45,755 nt of DNA from a virus: IMG/VR virus record IMGVR_UViG_3300037357_000065, positions 1 to 45,755 of that record; one strand, 5' to 3'. A program made the position numbers and the translations under genes. This document shows, in pieces, positions 30,144 to 37,094 of the stretch. How positions within the stretch are numbered: position 1 is the stretch's first letter; each line of letters starts with the position of its first letter. The notes under the pieces are model-generated. The model saw nothing but the letters and a program-made list of their open reading frames with translations. It was not told where the DNA came from and made no database searches.

Positions 30144-32308
30144 TGCTTCTCCCCCCTCCCCCTTCACCATTCCGCACGGCCGTGGTTCATGGGGAATCGC
30201 CGCTCGGATACACTGAGCATTATACCGGCTTCGGGTATCCAATGCCCCTGGCCGGTCCCCAAGTGCCGGGCTGGCGGGCCGTCCTGGCGAAGTGTCATTA
30301 TCCTCGTCCGGTTGTTGTAATCGACTTCGAGACCTACTTCGACCCTGATTATTGCATGGGCGACAAGGCGGGGGCACTGTCCACGATTGAATACGTCACA
30401 GACAAGCGATTCGAGATACTCGGTTGCGGGTTCACCCTGATCCGACAGCCGTTTGAGGATCATCGCACCAATACCTATTTTGACGTTGGCTTGCAAGCAG
30501 TAGTTGAGCGGATTGATTGGCTGCGGGGACAATACGGCCGGCATTTTGAAGGATGCACAGTCCTGATTCAGAATGCCTCGTTTGACGCGACAATCCTGGC
30601 TCGCCATTTCAGTCTTTACCCGCCCCATGTTATCGATCTTCTGGGTTTGAGCCGACACCAGAATGCCCGCCGGAAGAATGACCTCGCCCACATTTGCAAA
30701 TATCTGGGCTTGAGGGACAAAGGCGATACCTCGCAATTCTCTGGCATGACATTCCGCGAGCGGCATACGCCGGTAAAACGGGTACGCGGCAAGCTACAAA
30801 TGCCTCGGCGTCGGCCCTTGGCGACGGGAGAACAGATTGCCGCCCTATGTGAATACGGCCGGAATGACTGTCTGCGGGAATGGGAGGGTTTCACAATCCT
30901 CCTCCCCCAACTGACAAACCCTGCCGTTGAACTTCAATGGATCCAGCACTCACTGGAGATATTCACTAAGCCGGAGCTTCGCGTTGATTACACCCTTGGC
31001 CATAGCTTGAAGGAACAGATGTGGGCCGCGATGACTGCCACAATTCCAGAGGGGATGACGGCGGAGGAACTACGCGGCGACACTGTTTTTGGGGGCGAGC
31101 TTTGCAAGGCGTTGGAGGAGGCGGGAGATATTCCCGCTCGGTATTATAAGCCCGGTAAGAAGGGTTATTTGCTCGCCATCGCCGCTGATGATCCTGAGCG
31201 GGAATTATTGGAGAATCATAAGTCGGATCGGGTGCGGGGGCTGATGGCCGGCCGGATCGCCTGTGATTCCTGGCCCGGCCACATCAAGCGGATAGAGAAG
31301 ATCGCCGCACAATGCAAGGCCGGCGGCGATAAACTACCCGTGCCGTTGCGATACTACGCGGCCCATACCGGCCGGTCGGGCGGCACGGAGAAGATCAATC
31401 TCGCCAATCTTGGCAGTAAAGCCCACCCGCTCATTACGGCGGTCCGTGGCATGCTGATCCCCGATATCGGTAAGACCCTGGTGATTACCGATGCTTCGGC
31501 CATTGAAGCTCGCGGGCTGGCCTGGATCGCCGGTCAAGACGATCTTATTACGAAGTTCAAGAACGGAGAGGAGATTTACTGTGGATTCGCGGAAAAGGTG
31601 CTTGGATACCGCGTGCGCAAACCGAATAAGAATGGAAGCATCCCAGTTATTGAACAACGCATGGGGTGGGCTAGAAACAGCGTTGGAAAAGTGGGTATTC
31701 TTGGATGCGGCTACGGAATGGGTGCAGAGAGGGCAGTCGGATATGCTGATGGAGCAATCGACTTGCCGCTTGCCGAACAACTCGTTTATACTTATCGCAA
31801 TGAGAACAAAGCAATTGTTAAGTTATGGGGGGACGTTGAGAGAGCTTTTGTATATACTGCCCGATACCGCCAAGCTTGCGAGCTACCCCGTGGATTGGCT
31901 TTCATCCCTCGTGGCAATGATGGCGTCTCGATCCAACTCCCGAATGGGCGCCGGCTTCATTATGATTCGGTCCGACTCGCCGCCAATAAATTCGGCCGGG
32001 GCGCTGACCGCATATCCATCTTCAACAACATGAAGCACGTCTGGGAATTCTCGTGGGGTGGTTCGCTAGTGGAGAACATTGTCCAAGGGTTCTGCCGAGA
32101 TATTCTGGTGGAGGCAATTCTACGATTGGAACGGAGAGGCTATCATACCGTTCTCCACAATTACGACGAATGTGTGCTTCACGTCCCGATTGCCGACGCC
32201 AACAAAGCACTTGCCGCGAGCATCGAGGAGTTAAGCCGCGAACCAGCATGGGCGCCGGGCATCCCTCTGGCAGCGGAAGGGCAGATCGCAGAGAGGTACT
32301 GCAAATGA
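30143..32308 (+). CDS. Family A DNA polymerase with 3'-5' exonuclease
   Basis: A 721-residue replicative polymerase. Exonuclease motifs: VVIDFETYFD (Asp61, Glu63), NASFD (Asp148), YGRNDC (Asp242). Polymerase motifs: A, ITDASAIEAR with Asp450; B, RNSVGKVGILGCGYGMG at 511-527; C, HNYDECVLH with Asp675-Glu676. The start chosen overlaps the upstream stop; it gives about 55 residues before the exonuclease, part of which (VVHGESPLGYT) is encoded by the 49-bp dispersed repeat, so the N-terminus may be an addition. The C-terminus contains a second dispersed patch (LAASIEELSR). It would replicate the phage genome with the primase-helicase encoded downstream. Confidence 0.9.
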   Translation: MLLPPPPSPFRTAVVHGESPLGYTEHYTGFGYPMPLAGPQVPGWRAVLAKCHYPRPVVVIDFETYFDPDYCMGDKAGALSTIEYVTDKRFEILGCGFTLIRQPFEDHRTNTYFDVGLQAVVERIDWLRGQYGRHFEGCTVLIQNASFDATILARHFSLYPPHVIDLLGLSRHQNARRKNDLAHICKYLGLRDKGDTSQFSGMTFRERHTPVKRVRGKLQMPRRRPLATGEQIAALCEYGRNDCLREWEGFTILLPQLTNPAVELQWIQHSLEIFTKPELRVDYTLGHSLKEQMWAAMTATIPEGMTAEELRGDTVFGGELCKALEEAGDIPARYYKPGKKGYLLAIAADDPERELLENHKSDRVRGLMAGRIACDSWPGHIKRIEKIAAQCKAGGDKLPVPLRYYAAHTGRSGGTEKINLANLGSKAHPLITAVRGMLIPDIGKTLVITDASAIEARGLAWIAGQDDLITKFKNGEEIYCGFAEKVLGYRVRKPNKNGSIPVIEQRMGWARNSVGKVGILGCGYGMGAERAVGYADGAIDLPLAEQLVYTYRNENKAIVKLWGDVERAFVYTARYRQACELPRGLAFIPRGNDGVSIQLPNGRRLHYDSVRLAANKFGRGADRISIFNNMKHVWEFSWGGSLVENIVQGFCRDILVEAILRLERRGYHTVLHNYDECVLHVPIADANKALAASIEELSREPAWAPGIPLAAEGQIAERYCK
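30166..30214 (+). repeat. 49-bp dispersed repeat, copy 2
   Basis: Two substitutions relative to 27528-27576. Here it is translated near the N-terminus of the DNA polymerase as VVHGESPLGYT. Confidence 0.85.
32210..32248 (+). repeat. 39-bp dispersed repeat, copy 2
   Basis: One substitution relative to 25886-25924; translated at the C-terminus of the DNA polymerase. Confidence 0.9.
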
Positions 32309-32958
32309 AAATTTACATGGGTATTGATCCTGGCTTTACTGGCGCCATCGCCACCGTCACCCACCATAATGCGTGGTGCTGGGATATGCCGTTGGCGGAA
32401 GGGAGTAAGCGGACCGAGATTGATTTCCTTATGCTGTCTAACATTATGCGCTGGAGTGGGGTTGGAGAAGAAGGGGTTGCCGGCCTGGAATGGAACACGA
32501 CTCGGCCGGATAACGAGCCGGAACGCGCCTATCGTTTCGGTCTGCAAACTGGCGCCCTGGCGATGGGATTAACCGTGACTGGCATTCCTTGGCAAAAGGT
32601 TAGCCCGCAAGCCTGGAAGAACCATTATAACATCCAAGGCAAGGAAAAAGACCCACATAGCGTCGGCGCTCAAGAAGCATGGCGCGGGCTGAACTACCCG
32701 GAGCATGATCTTATCTATGGGCCGAAGGGCGGAATTCTTGACGGCCGGCTTGACGCCTTGCTGATTGCGGTGTACATTATCCGACAGCATGAGCCGATCC
32801 AACCCTTGGCTGTGGTTCGTGGGGAATCGCCGCTCGGATACACTGACGACGTCGACGGCCAGGATCGCGGCGGGCATGGCAGTTTGGCGGCAATGAAAGC
32901 CGTCCTCACGTCTGGCCCACGGGGGCGTCCGGGCGGTCGGAACTTACCGAGGATTTAA
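32305..32958 (+). CDS. RuvC-like Holliday junction resolvase
   Basis: A 217-residue protein starting MKIYMGIDPGFTGAIATV: the GIDPGxTG motif holds the first catalytic Asp of RuvC/RNase H-fold resolvases. GLEWN gives a likely second acid and GRLDALLIAVYI the C-terminal acidic pair. It would cut branched intermediates before packaging or help replication restart. ATG overlaps the polymerase stop by 4 bases (ATGA). The last 55 residues are an unusual Gly/Arg-rich tail that begins with VVRGESPLGYT, encoded by the third copy of the dispersed repeat; a typical resolvase would end before it. Confidence 0.8.
   Translation: MKIYMGIDPGFTGAIATVTHHNAWCWDMPLAEGSKRTEIDFLMLSNIMRWSGVGEEGVAGLEWNTTRPDNEPERAYRFGLQTGALAMGLTVTGIPWQKVSPQAWKNHYNIQGKEKDPHSVGAQEAWRGLNYPEHDLIYGPKGGILDGRLDALLIAVYIIRQHEPIQPLAVVRGESPLGYTDDVDGQDRGGHGSLAAMKAVLTSGPRGRPGGRNLPRI
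32808..32844 (+). repeat. Dispersed repeat, copy 3 (37 bp)
   Basis: Identical to the last 37 bp of 27528-27576. It is translated as VVRGESPLGYT at the point where the resolvase domain ends and an unrelated tail begins. Confidence 0.85.
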
Positions 32959-32960
32959 GC

Positions 32961-34184
32961 ATGCCCCAATACCGATTATCCGCCACCAGCATCGCGGCGT
33001 TCAAGACGTGCCCCGTCAAGTTCCGGCTCGGCTTCATTGAGGGACTGAAACCCGACAAGGATACCGAATCTCAACGGATGGGTACGAATTGGCACAAGCT
33101 TCATGAGCTTGCCGGCGCGGTAAAGGGCGATGAGGCGGCAAAGATTGACGCGGTTATTGCGCATCTGAACGAAGCCTATCGCACTCCCCCCATCAGCGTC
33201 ACTCCCTTCGATTGGGCGGTCGAGCGCGAGGTTCTCTTGCAATCCTTCATCGGTTATTTGTGGCGATGGACTAACGATCCGGTTGAAATCCTGGCCAGCG
33301 AAATCCCGTTTGAACTTCCCCTCATGTCGCCGAAGGTCAATCTGCCTTTGCCGACTTCCGATGTGGTCCGCGTCGGCAAGATCGACCACATTGTTCGATG
33401 GCAGGGCGCCGTCTGCAATCTTGAGCGTAAATCAACATCACGCTCGATTACATCCGACTCGGATTACTGGGATAAGGCCAAGAAGGATACACAAGTATCC
33501 ATGTATGCGCTGGCATTCAAGGACATGCCGCGATTATATGATCGCGGTTGTCCTAATACATATACATTAGCCGAGCTATGGAGCCGAGTCGGGGACCGGG
33601 ATATTGATTCGATTCCGTGGTTTGACAAGTCGGAACGCATTGGCAATACCCTGTATGACGTATGGCACAAGCCGACCATCAAACCCTCCGCAATTACCCA
33701 GGCTGAGACCGCGGAATTCATCAAGACCGATATGTACTGCGGTCGTAAGTTCACAGTAACTTGCGTGGAGAAGGTCGGCAGCGGCGAGATCGCGGCGACT
33801 GTGGACGGCGAGCCGGTGACAATTGAAATGGGCAAGCGCGGGTATGCCTTCCGCGAGACCTCGGCCATGTTCGGCGCCCGGCTCCTGCAAGACATCCAAG
33901 TTCGTCCCGACTTCTATTACCAGCGGCGCGAAATCGTTCGCACGGAGGCGGAACTTGAGGCGTTCAAGCATCAACTGTTCGCCGTCTATCAGGCGCAAAA
34001 GACGTTTGAGCGGTCGGGTTGCTGGTTTGAAAATGAACAACAATGTCGGGCAACCTTTCCTTGCCCGTTTATTCCCATTTGCTATGGGAGCGGTTCTGAG
34101 GTAGTATGTGATGGTAAGACCGTGCCTGCTGGTTTTAGACGACATCACGTTGATGTCACCGTTAACGGCCGGGAGATTGAATAA
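32961..34184 (+). CDS. RecB/Cas4-like PD-(D/E)XK nuclease
   Basis: A 407-residue protein with GAGGA before the ATG. It begins YRLSATSIAAFKTCPVKFRL, the LSxSxIxxFxxCPxxF pattern of RecB-family exonucleases. The nuclease core is GKIDHIVRWQGAVCNLERKS (about residues 138-157) with Asp, Glu and Lys in PD-(D/E)XK order, then QVSMYALAF with the conserved Q-YALA helix. Cys18 and the C-terminal cluster CWFENEQQC and CPFIPIC could hold an iron-sulfur cluster as in Cas4/AddB-type enzymes. With the Sak4-like ATPase and putative ssDNA-binding protein it would form a phage recombination system. Confidence 0.8.
   Translation: MPQYRLSATSIAAFKTCPVKFRLGFIEGLKPDKDTESQRMGTNWHKLHELAGAVKGDEAAKIDAVIAHLNEAYRTPPISVTPFDWAVEREVLLQSFIGYLWRWTNDPVEILASEIPFELPLMSPKVNLPLPTSDVVRVGKIDHIVRWQGAVCNLERKSTSRSITSDSDYWDKAKKDTQVSMYALAFKDMPRLYDRGCPNTYTLAELWSRVGDRDIDSIPWFDKSERIGNTLYDVWHKPTIKPSAITQAETAEFIKTDMYCGRKFTVTCVEKVGSGEIAATVDGEPVTIEMGKRGYAFRETSAMFGARLLQDIQVRPDFYYQRREIVRTEAELEAFKHQLFAVYQAQKTFERSGCWFENEQQCRATFPCPFIPICYGSGSEVVCDGKTVPAGFRRHHVDVTVNGREIE
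33348..33380 (+). repeat. 33-bp inverted dispersed repeat, arm 1
   Basis: The reverse complement of this stretch, inside the nuclease gene, is found exactly at 34351-34383, inside another gene. Both are coding on the same strand, so one copy is read as antisense protein. Confidence 0.9.
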
Positions 34185-34324
34185 TGCTTCACACGTTTAT
34201 ATCTTGCGCCGTAATCGGATTTGGGACTGGTGTCGGTGTCCTTGGCGCCATCATAATTGCGGCGACTTTGAATTATATCGTAGACTCGTATGCGCGTATG
34301 CTTAATCGGAGAGCCACCAAATGA
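34184..34324 (+). CDS. 46-residue membrane protein
   Basis: A 46-residue protein whose ATG overlaps the previous stop by one base and whose stop overlaps the next ATG by four (ATGA). Residues 5-30 (FISCAVIGFGTGVGVLGAII plus IAATL) form one membrane helix with a Gly-xxx-Gly pattern; the C-terminus is basic (YARMLNRRATK). Function unknown. Confidence 0.6.
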   Translation: MLHTFISCAVIGFGTGVGVLGAIIIAATLNYIVDSYARMLNRRATK

Positions 34325-34593
34325 ACGCCAATCGAAAGACACAATCGGAACTTGCCGACGCGGACCACATCGGAAGTCGGCAAGCCCCTGGGCGGCGCGA
34401 AGAGCTAATTCGGCGGCGGGAGCGGCGGCGGCGGAGGCGGCGGTACGCTAGCCTTGATGATGACGAAGCCCTGGTTGCGGAACAACGCTCCCAGGAGCCG
34501 CAACCAGGGGATGATCCTGACTTTGCCCGGCGCTTGGAGGCAGGCTCGGCCATGTTATCTGATGAGGATGATTTGACCGACGATGAATTGTAG
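34321..34593 (+). CDS. Hypothetical charged early protein
   Basis: A 90-residue protein with an Arg-only central stretch (RREELIRRRERRRRRRRYAS) and an acidic C-terminus (SDEDDLTDDEL), giving opposite charge ends. Residues 11-21 (LADADHIGSRQ) are encoded by the inverted copy of a nuclease-gene patch. It has no recognised family. Promoter P7 starts within its last codons. Confidence 0.55.
   Translation: MNANRKTQSELADADHIGSRQAPGRREELIRRRERRRRRRRYASLDDDEALVAEQRSQEPQPGDDPDFARRLEAGSAMLSDEDDLTDDEL
34351..34383 (-). repeat. 33-bp inverted dispersed repeat, arm 2
   Basis: Exact reverse complement of 33348-33380. Confidence 0.9.
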
Positions 34594-34601
34594 GGTATAC
34601 T
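34573..34601 (+). promoter_or_regulatory. Early promoter P7
   Basis: TTGACC (34573-34578), 17-bp spacer, TATACT (34596-34601). It precedes the recombination/chaperonin/ssDNA-binding gene group. Confidence 0.8.
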
Positions 34602-34623
34602 AACCAAACCAAGGAGTTGAACA

Positions 34624-35538
34624 ATGCCCCCGCCCCCGGCTCGAAAGCCCCCGATGCCCGCAGGAATCAGCAAACCACCCCCTCCACCAGTGGCCGGCCA
34701 CACCCCGGCTGCGTTTACGATGGATGCGGTGGACACTACTGGCATCGGCAAGACCATCGTTTTGTATGGTAAGTCGGGTGTGGGCAAGACCACGTTGGCC
34801 AGCATGGCACCCGGCGCCCGCTTCATCCCTCTGGACGACGGTAGTAAGGACATCCTCCATCCGAAGACCGGCGCCAAGCTGATCGGCCTGAAGCGGCAGG
34901 ACAAGCTCGCGCTCACCTTCCAAGATGTGCGGGATGCTTTGCATAATCCAGATCTCTGGCCGGCTGGATCAACGTGTGTAATCGACACCGGCACGAAGCT
35001 AGAGACAATTGCCGAGAAATACGTCTTTGAGAACGTACCCGGCCCGGCGTCATGCCCGAAGTGCAAGAACATTGAGGACTACGGATACGGTAAAGGGTAT
35101 AAGCATCTGCTGGATGCTATGCGGATGATTCTTGGCGACCTGGACCGTCTCAAATCTACCGGCGTCAATATCATCATTCTGGCACAGCTTGCACAGGCGA
35201 CGGTGAGCAATCTTGCGGGCTTGGACTACTTGGAAGACGGGCCGAAGTTCTCTAACGCCAAAGCCTACCCCGTTCGTACAGAAGTTGTCGAGTGGGCCGA
35301 CCACGTGTTACGCCTGGGGCATGGAGATGTGTTGGTGGCGACGGCGAGCAAGGAGGCGAAGCGTGGCAAGGCGTCCGGCTCAACGGATCGGATCATCTAT
35401 ACTCAGCCAGAGGTTTACTACCTCGCCAAGAGCCGGCCCATCAATGGCAAGCATCTGCCACCCCTCATCAGTTTCGATGCCCCAGACAATGATTCGCTCT
35501 GGGACATGGTCTTCAATGGCAATATACCGGAGGCATAA
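34624..35538 (+). CDS. Sak4-like RecA-fold ATPase
   Basis: A 304-residue ATPase with AAGGAG before the ATG. A Pro-rich N-terminal 35 residues precede the Walker A YGKSGVGKTTLAS at about residue 50; a Walker B-like TCVIDTGTKLE is near residue 120, and NIIILAQLAQA and a DVLVATASKE strand follow. A CPKC knuckle (about residue 143) is unusual. The order of motifs fits Sak4-type single-strand annealing or recombination ATPases of phages, which usually act with an ssDNA-binding protein; that partner is encoded two genes downstream. Confidence 0.75.
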   Translation: MPPPPARKPPMPAGISKPPPPPVAGHTPAAFTMDAVDTTGIGKTIVLYGKSGVGKTTLASMAPGARFIPLDDGSKDILHPKTGAKLIGLKRQDKLALTFQDVRDALHNPDLWPAGSTCVIDTGTKLETIAEKYVFENVPGPASCPKCKNIEDYGYGKGYKHLLDAMRMILGDLDRLKSTGVNIIILAQLAQATVSNLAGLDYLEDGPKFSNAKAYPVRTEVVEWADHVLRLGHGDVLVATASKEAKRGKASGSTDRIIYTQPEVYYLAKSRPINGKHLPPLISFDAPDNDSLWDMVFNGNIPEA

Positions 35539-35930
35539 TGCTTCAGCCGCGCAACACCCTGGTCGTCGTCGAGTTGATTGAGAAGCAAGAGGATGTGGTC
35601 GGCAAGGTCGTCATCCCCAACAACAACGACATGTATACCCATGCAACGGTCGTCGCCATCGGTCCCGGCAACGTGTCCGCGGCTGGCGCCCGTAGCGAGA
35701 CCTTCGATCTTGCGGTTGGCCAAACCGTGCTGGTCAAGCACAAAGAGGGTCGTGCCGTGGGTGGGGGCCGGGTTGCCTTATCCGATCTTGGCGTCGAGTA
35801 CCGGGAGGATGGGAAGCGTTACAAGATTTTCGAGCAAACTTCCATCCTGGGCATTGTTGCCGAACCAGTGAAGTTCCCCGATCTGCCCCCCAGAATTGAC
35901 CGATCTGGAACGTGTAAGTATCTCTTATAG
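35538..35930 (+). CDS. GroES-like co-chaperonin
   Basis: A 130-residue protein. Its first 100 residues follow the Cpn10 pattern: LQPRNTLVVVELIEKQED at the N-terminus, GKVVIPNNND in the mobile-loop area, ATVVAIGPGNVSAAG, FDLAVGQTVLVKH, and a C-terminal YKIFEQTSILGIVAE strand equivalent to the GroES ending. A 25-residue Pro/Lys-rich tail is extra. Like T4 gp31 it could pair with host GroEL to fold capsid or tail proteins; no GroEL gene is present. The ATG overlaps the previous stop (TAATG). Confidence 0.7.
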   Translation: MLQPRNTLVVVELIEKQEDVVGKVVIPNNNDMYTHATVVAIGPGNVSAAGARSETFDLAVGQTVLVKHKEGRAVGGGRVALSDLGVEYREDGKRYKIFEQTSILGIVAEPVKFPDLPPRIDRSGTCKYLL

Positions 35931-36034
35931 TTATCCGAAAGCGGTGGCGAACGGGCGAAGACCTTGCGTGGATTCTTATCGTCGGCACCGGCTTCGGCGA
36001 TGACAATGATACATTCAATTACTAGGAGAACAAC

Positions 36035-36958
36035 ATGGCTGAGATTGATCGCGTCGGTAGTTACATCTTTGAGATCGTCGGCTCCGGGTTCGGAACCACG
36101 GTCAAGGGATATCCTCAATGGATTCTGAGTGTTAAGGCACTCAAGTTCTGGGCAAACTCCCCTGACCTCTTGACGTATTACAAACTAGATGCCCCGGCCT
36201 GGGTTGATTGGGATCAGGAACAACAAGGCGTCGGCTACCTCTGTCTGTTCAATTCCGCCGACAATTACGATGCCAATACCGCCCTTCTGAACGCCAAGCA
36301 GGCCCAGGTCGCGGTTGGCTGGGACGGCTCATCTTTTGACCCGTTCGCGGATGGCACATTCATCGGCAAGCGAATTCTTGGCCGTATCGAGGAGCATACA
36401 TACAACGAAAAGACGACTCTCCGTCTTAACTGGATTGATGCCCCCGACGCCAATCCCGAACGCCAGATCAAGAGCCTGGACGCGCCAGCTATCAAGGCAC
36501 TCAACAGCAAGCTGAAATTCGGCGCTCCTCCGAAGGCGGTCGGCGCTTCGGCGCCTGTCAAGGCGCCCCCTGTGCCTGCGGCCCCGGTGGCGGCATCCGC
36601 CGCCCCGGCGCCCCCTGTGCCTGCGGCCCCGGTGGCGGCATCCGCCGCCCCGGCGCCCGCCGCTCCGCCGCAAGCCAAGCCTGGGCGTCCGCCGAAGAGT
36701 AAGGCCGCGGCGGCGGTTGCTGCCGCCGCAACCCCGCCGGCACCAGCCGCCCCCCCTACTGAGTTTGCCACTGAGGCTGCGGCCTGGGAATACGCGGCCC
36801 CCAAGAAGCCGGATACCACGACTGACGCGGAATTCGCCGATGCGTGGCTATCATCCCGCGGCGAGGTTGCCGGCGACCGAGATGAGGCGGCGCTGACGCC
36901 GGCTGATTGGGCTAAGGTCGTCGCCATCACATTCAAGGATTTGGCGATCACGGCCTAA
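36035..36958 (+). CDS. Probable ssDNA-binding protein with low-complexity linker
   Basis: A 307-residue protein with AGGAG before the ATG. Residues 1-165 match the pattern of a phage OB-fold-like family found beside Sak4 ATPases: GSYIFEIVGSGFGTTVKGYP, WVDWDQEQQGVGYLCLFN, LLNAKQAQVAVGWDG, RIEEHTYNEKTTLRLNWIDAPDA. Then comes a Pro/Ala linker with a perfect 45-bp tandem duplication (36562-36651) and a basic KPGRPPKSK AT-hook-like motif. The C-terminal 70 residues are a small acidic helical domain. It probably coats ssDNA during recombination and replication; the name is inferred from pattern and neighbours. Confidence 0.6.
   Translation: MAEIDRVGSYIFEIVGSGFGTTVKGYPQWILSVKALKFWANSPDLLTYYKLDAPAWVDWDQEQQGVGYLCLFNSADNYDANTALLNAKQAQVAVGWDGSSFDPFADGTFIGKRILGRIEEHTYNEKTTLRLNWIDAPDANPERQIKSLDAPAIKALNSKLKFGAPPKAVGASAPVKAPPVPAAPVAASAAPAPPVPAAPVAASAAPAPAAPPQAKPGRPPKSKAAAAVAAAATPPAPAAPPTEFATEAAAWEYAAPKKPDTTTDAEFADAWLSSRGEVAGDRDEAALTPADWAKVVAITFKDLAITA
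36562..36651 (+). repeat. 45-bp tandem duplication in linker
   Basis: Two exact 45-bp copies (36562-36606, 36607-36651) encode APPVPAAPVAASAAP twice, keeping the frame. Confidence 0.95.
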
Positions 36959-36985
36959 TCTCTTGGCGGCATTTGCAGGCGCTAT

Positions 36986-37012
36986 GCTTCCTCCTCATAA
37001 AATATAGGAAGC
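36986..37012 (+). terminator. Hairpin between ssDNA-binding gene and tRNA
   Basis: 7-bp stem gcttcct / aggaagc with a 13-nt AT-rich loop, ending 2 bases before the tRNA 5' end. There is no U-tract, so an RNA-processing role is more likely than termination. Confidence 0.4.
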
Positions 37013-37014
37013 AA

Positions 37015-37086
37015 GTGGTGATGGGCTAAGGATAAGTCACTGGCCGATTAAAGCCGGAGATGCGGGTTCAAGGCCCGTTCACCACA
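37015..37086 (+). tRNA. tRNA with 8-nt anticodon loop (identity uncertain)
   Basis: Seventy-two bases fold as a cloverleaf: acceptor GTGGTGA/TCACCAC (7 perfect pairs), D-arm GGCT/AGTC with loop AAGGATA, anticodon stem CTGGC/GCCGG, variable loop AGAT, and T-arm GCGGG/CCCGT with loop TTCAAGG. The anticodon loop CGATTAAA has 8 bases rather than 7, so the anticodon is ambiguous (UAA if the first U is U33). CCA is not encoded. Eight-base loops are known in +1 frameshift suppressor tRNAs. It could also be a defective or specially modified tRNA. The primase gene starts 8 bases after its 3' end. Confidence 0.75.
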
Positions 37087-37094
37087 CTACGCCA

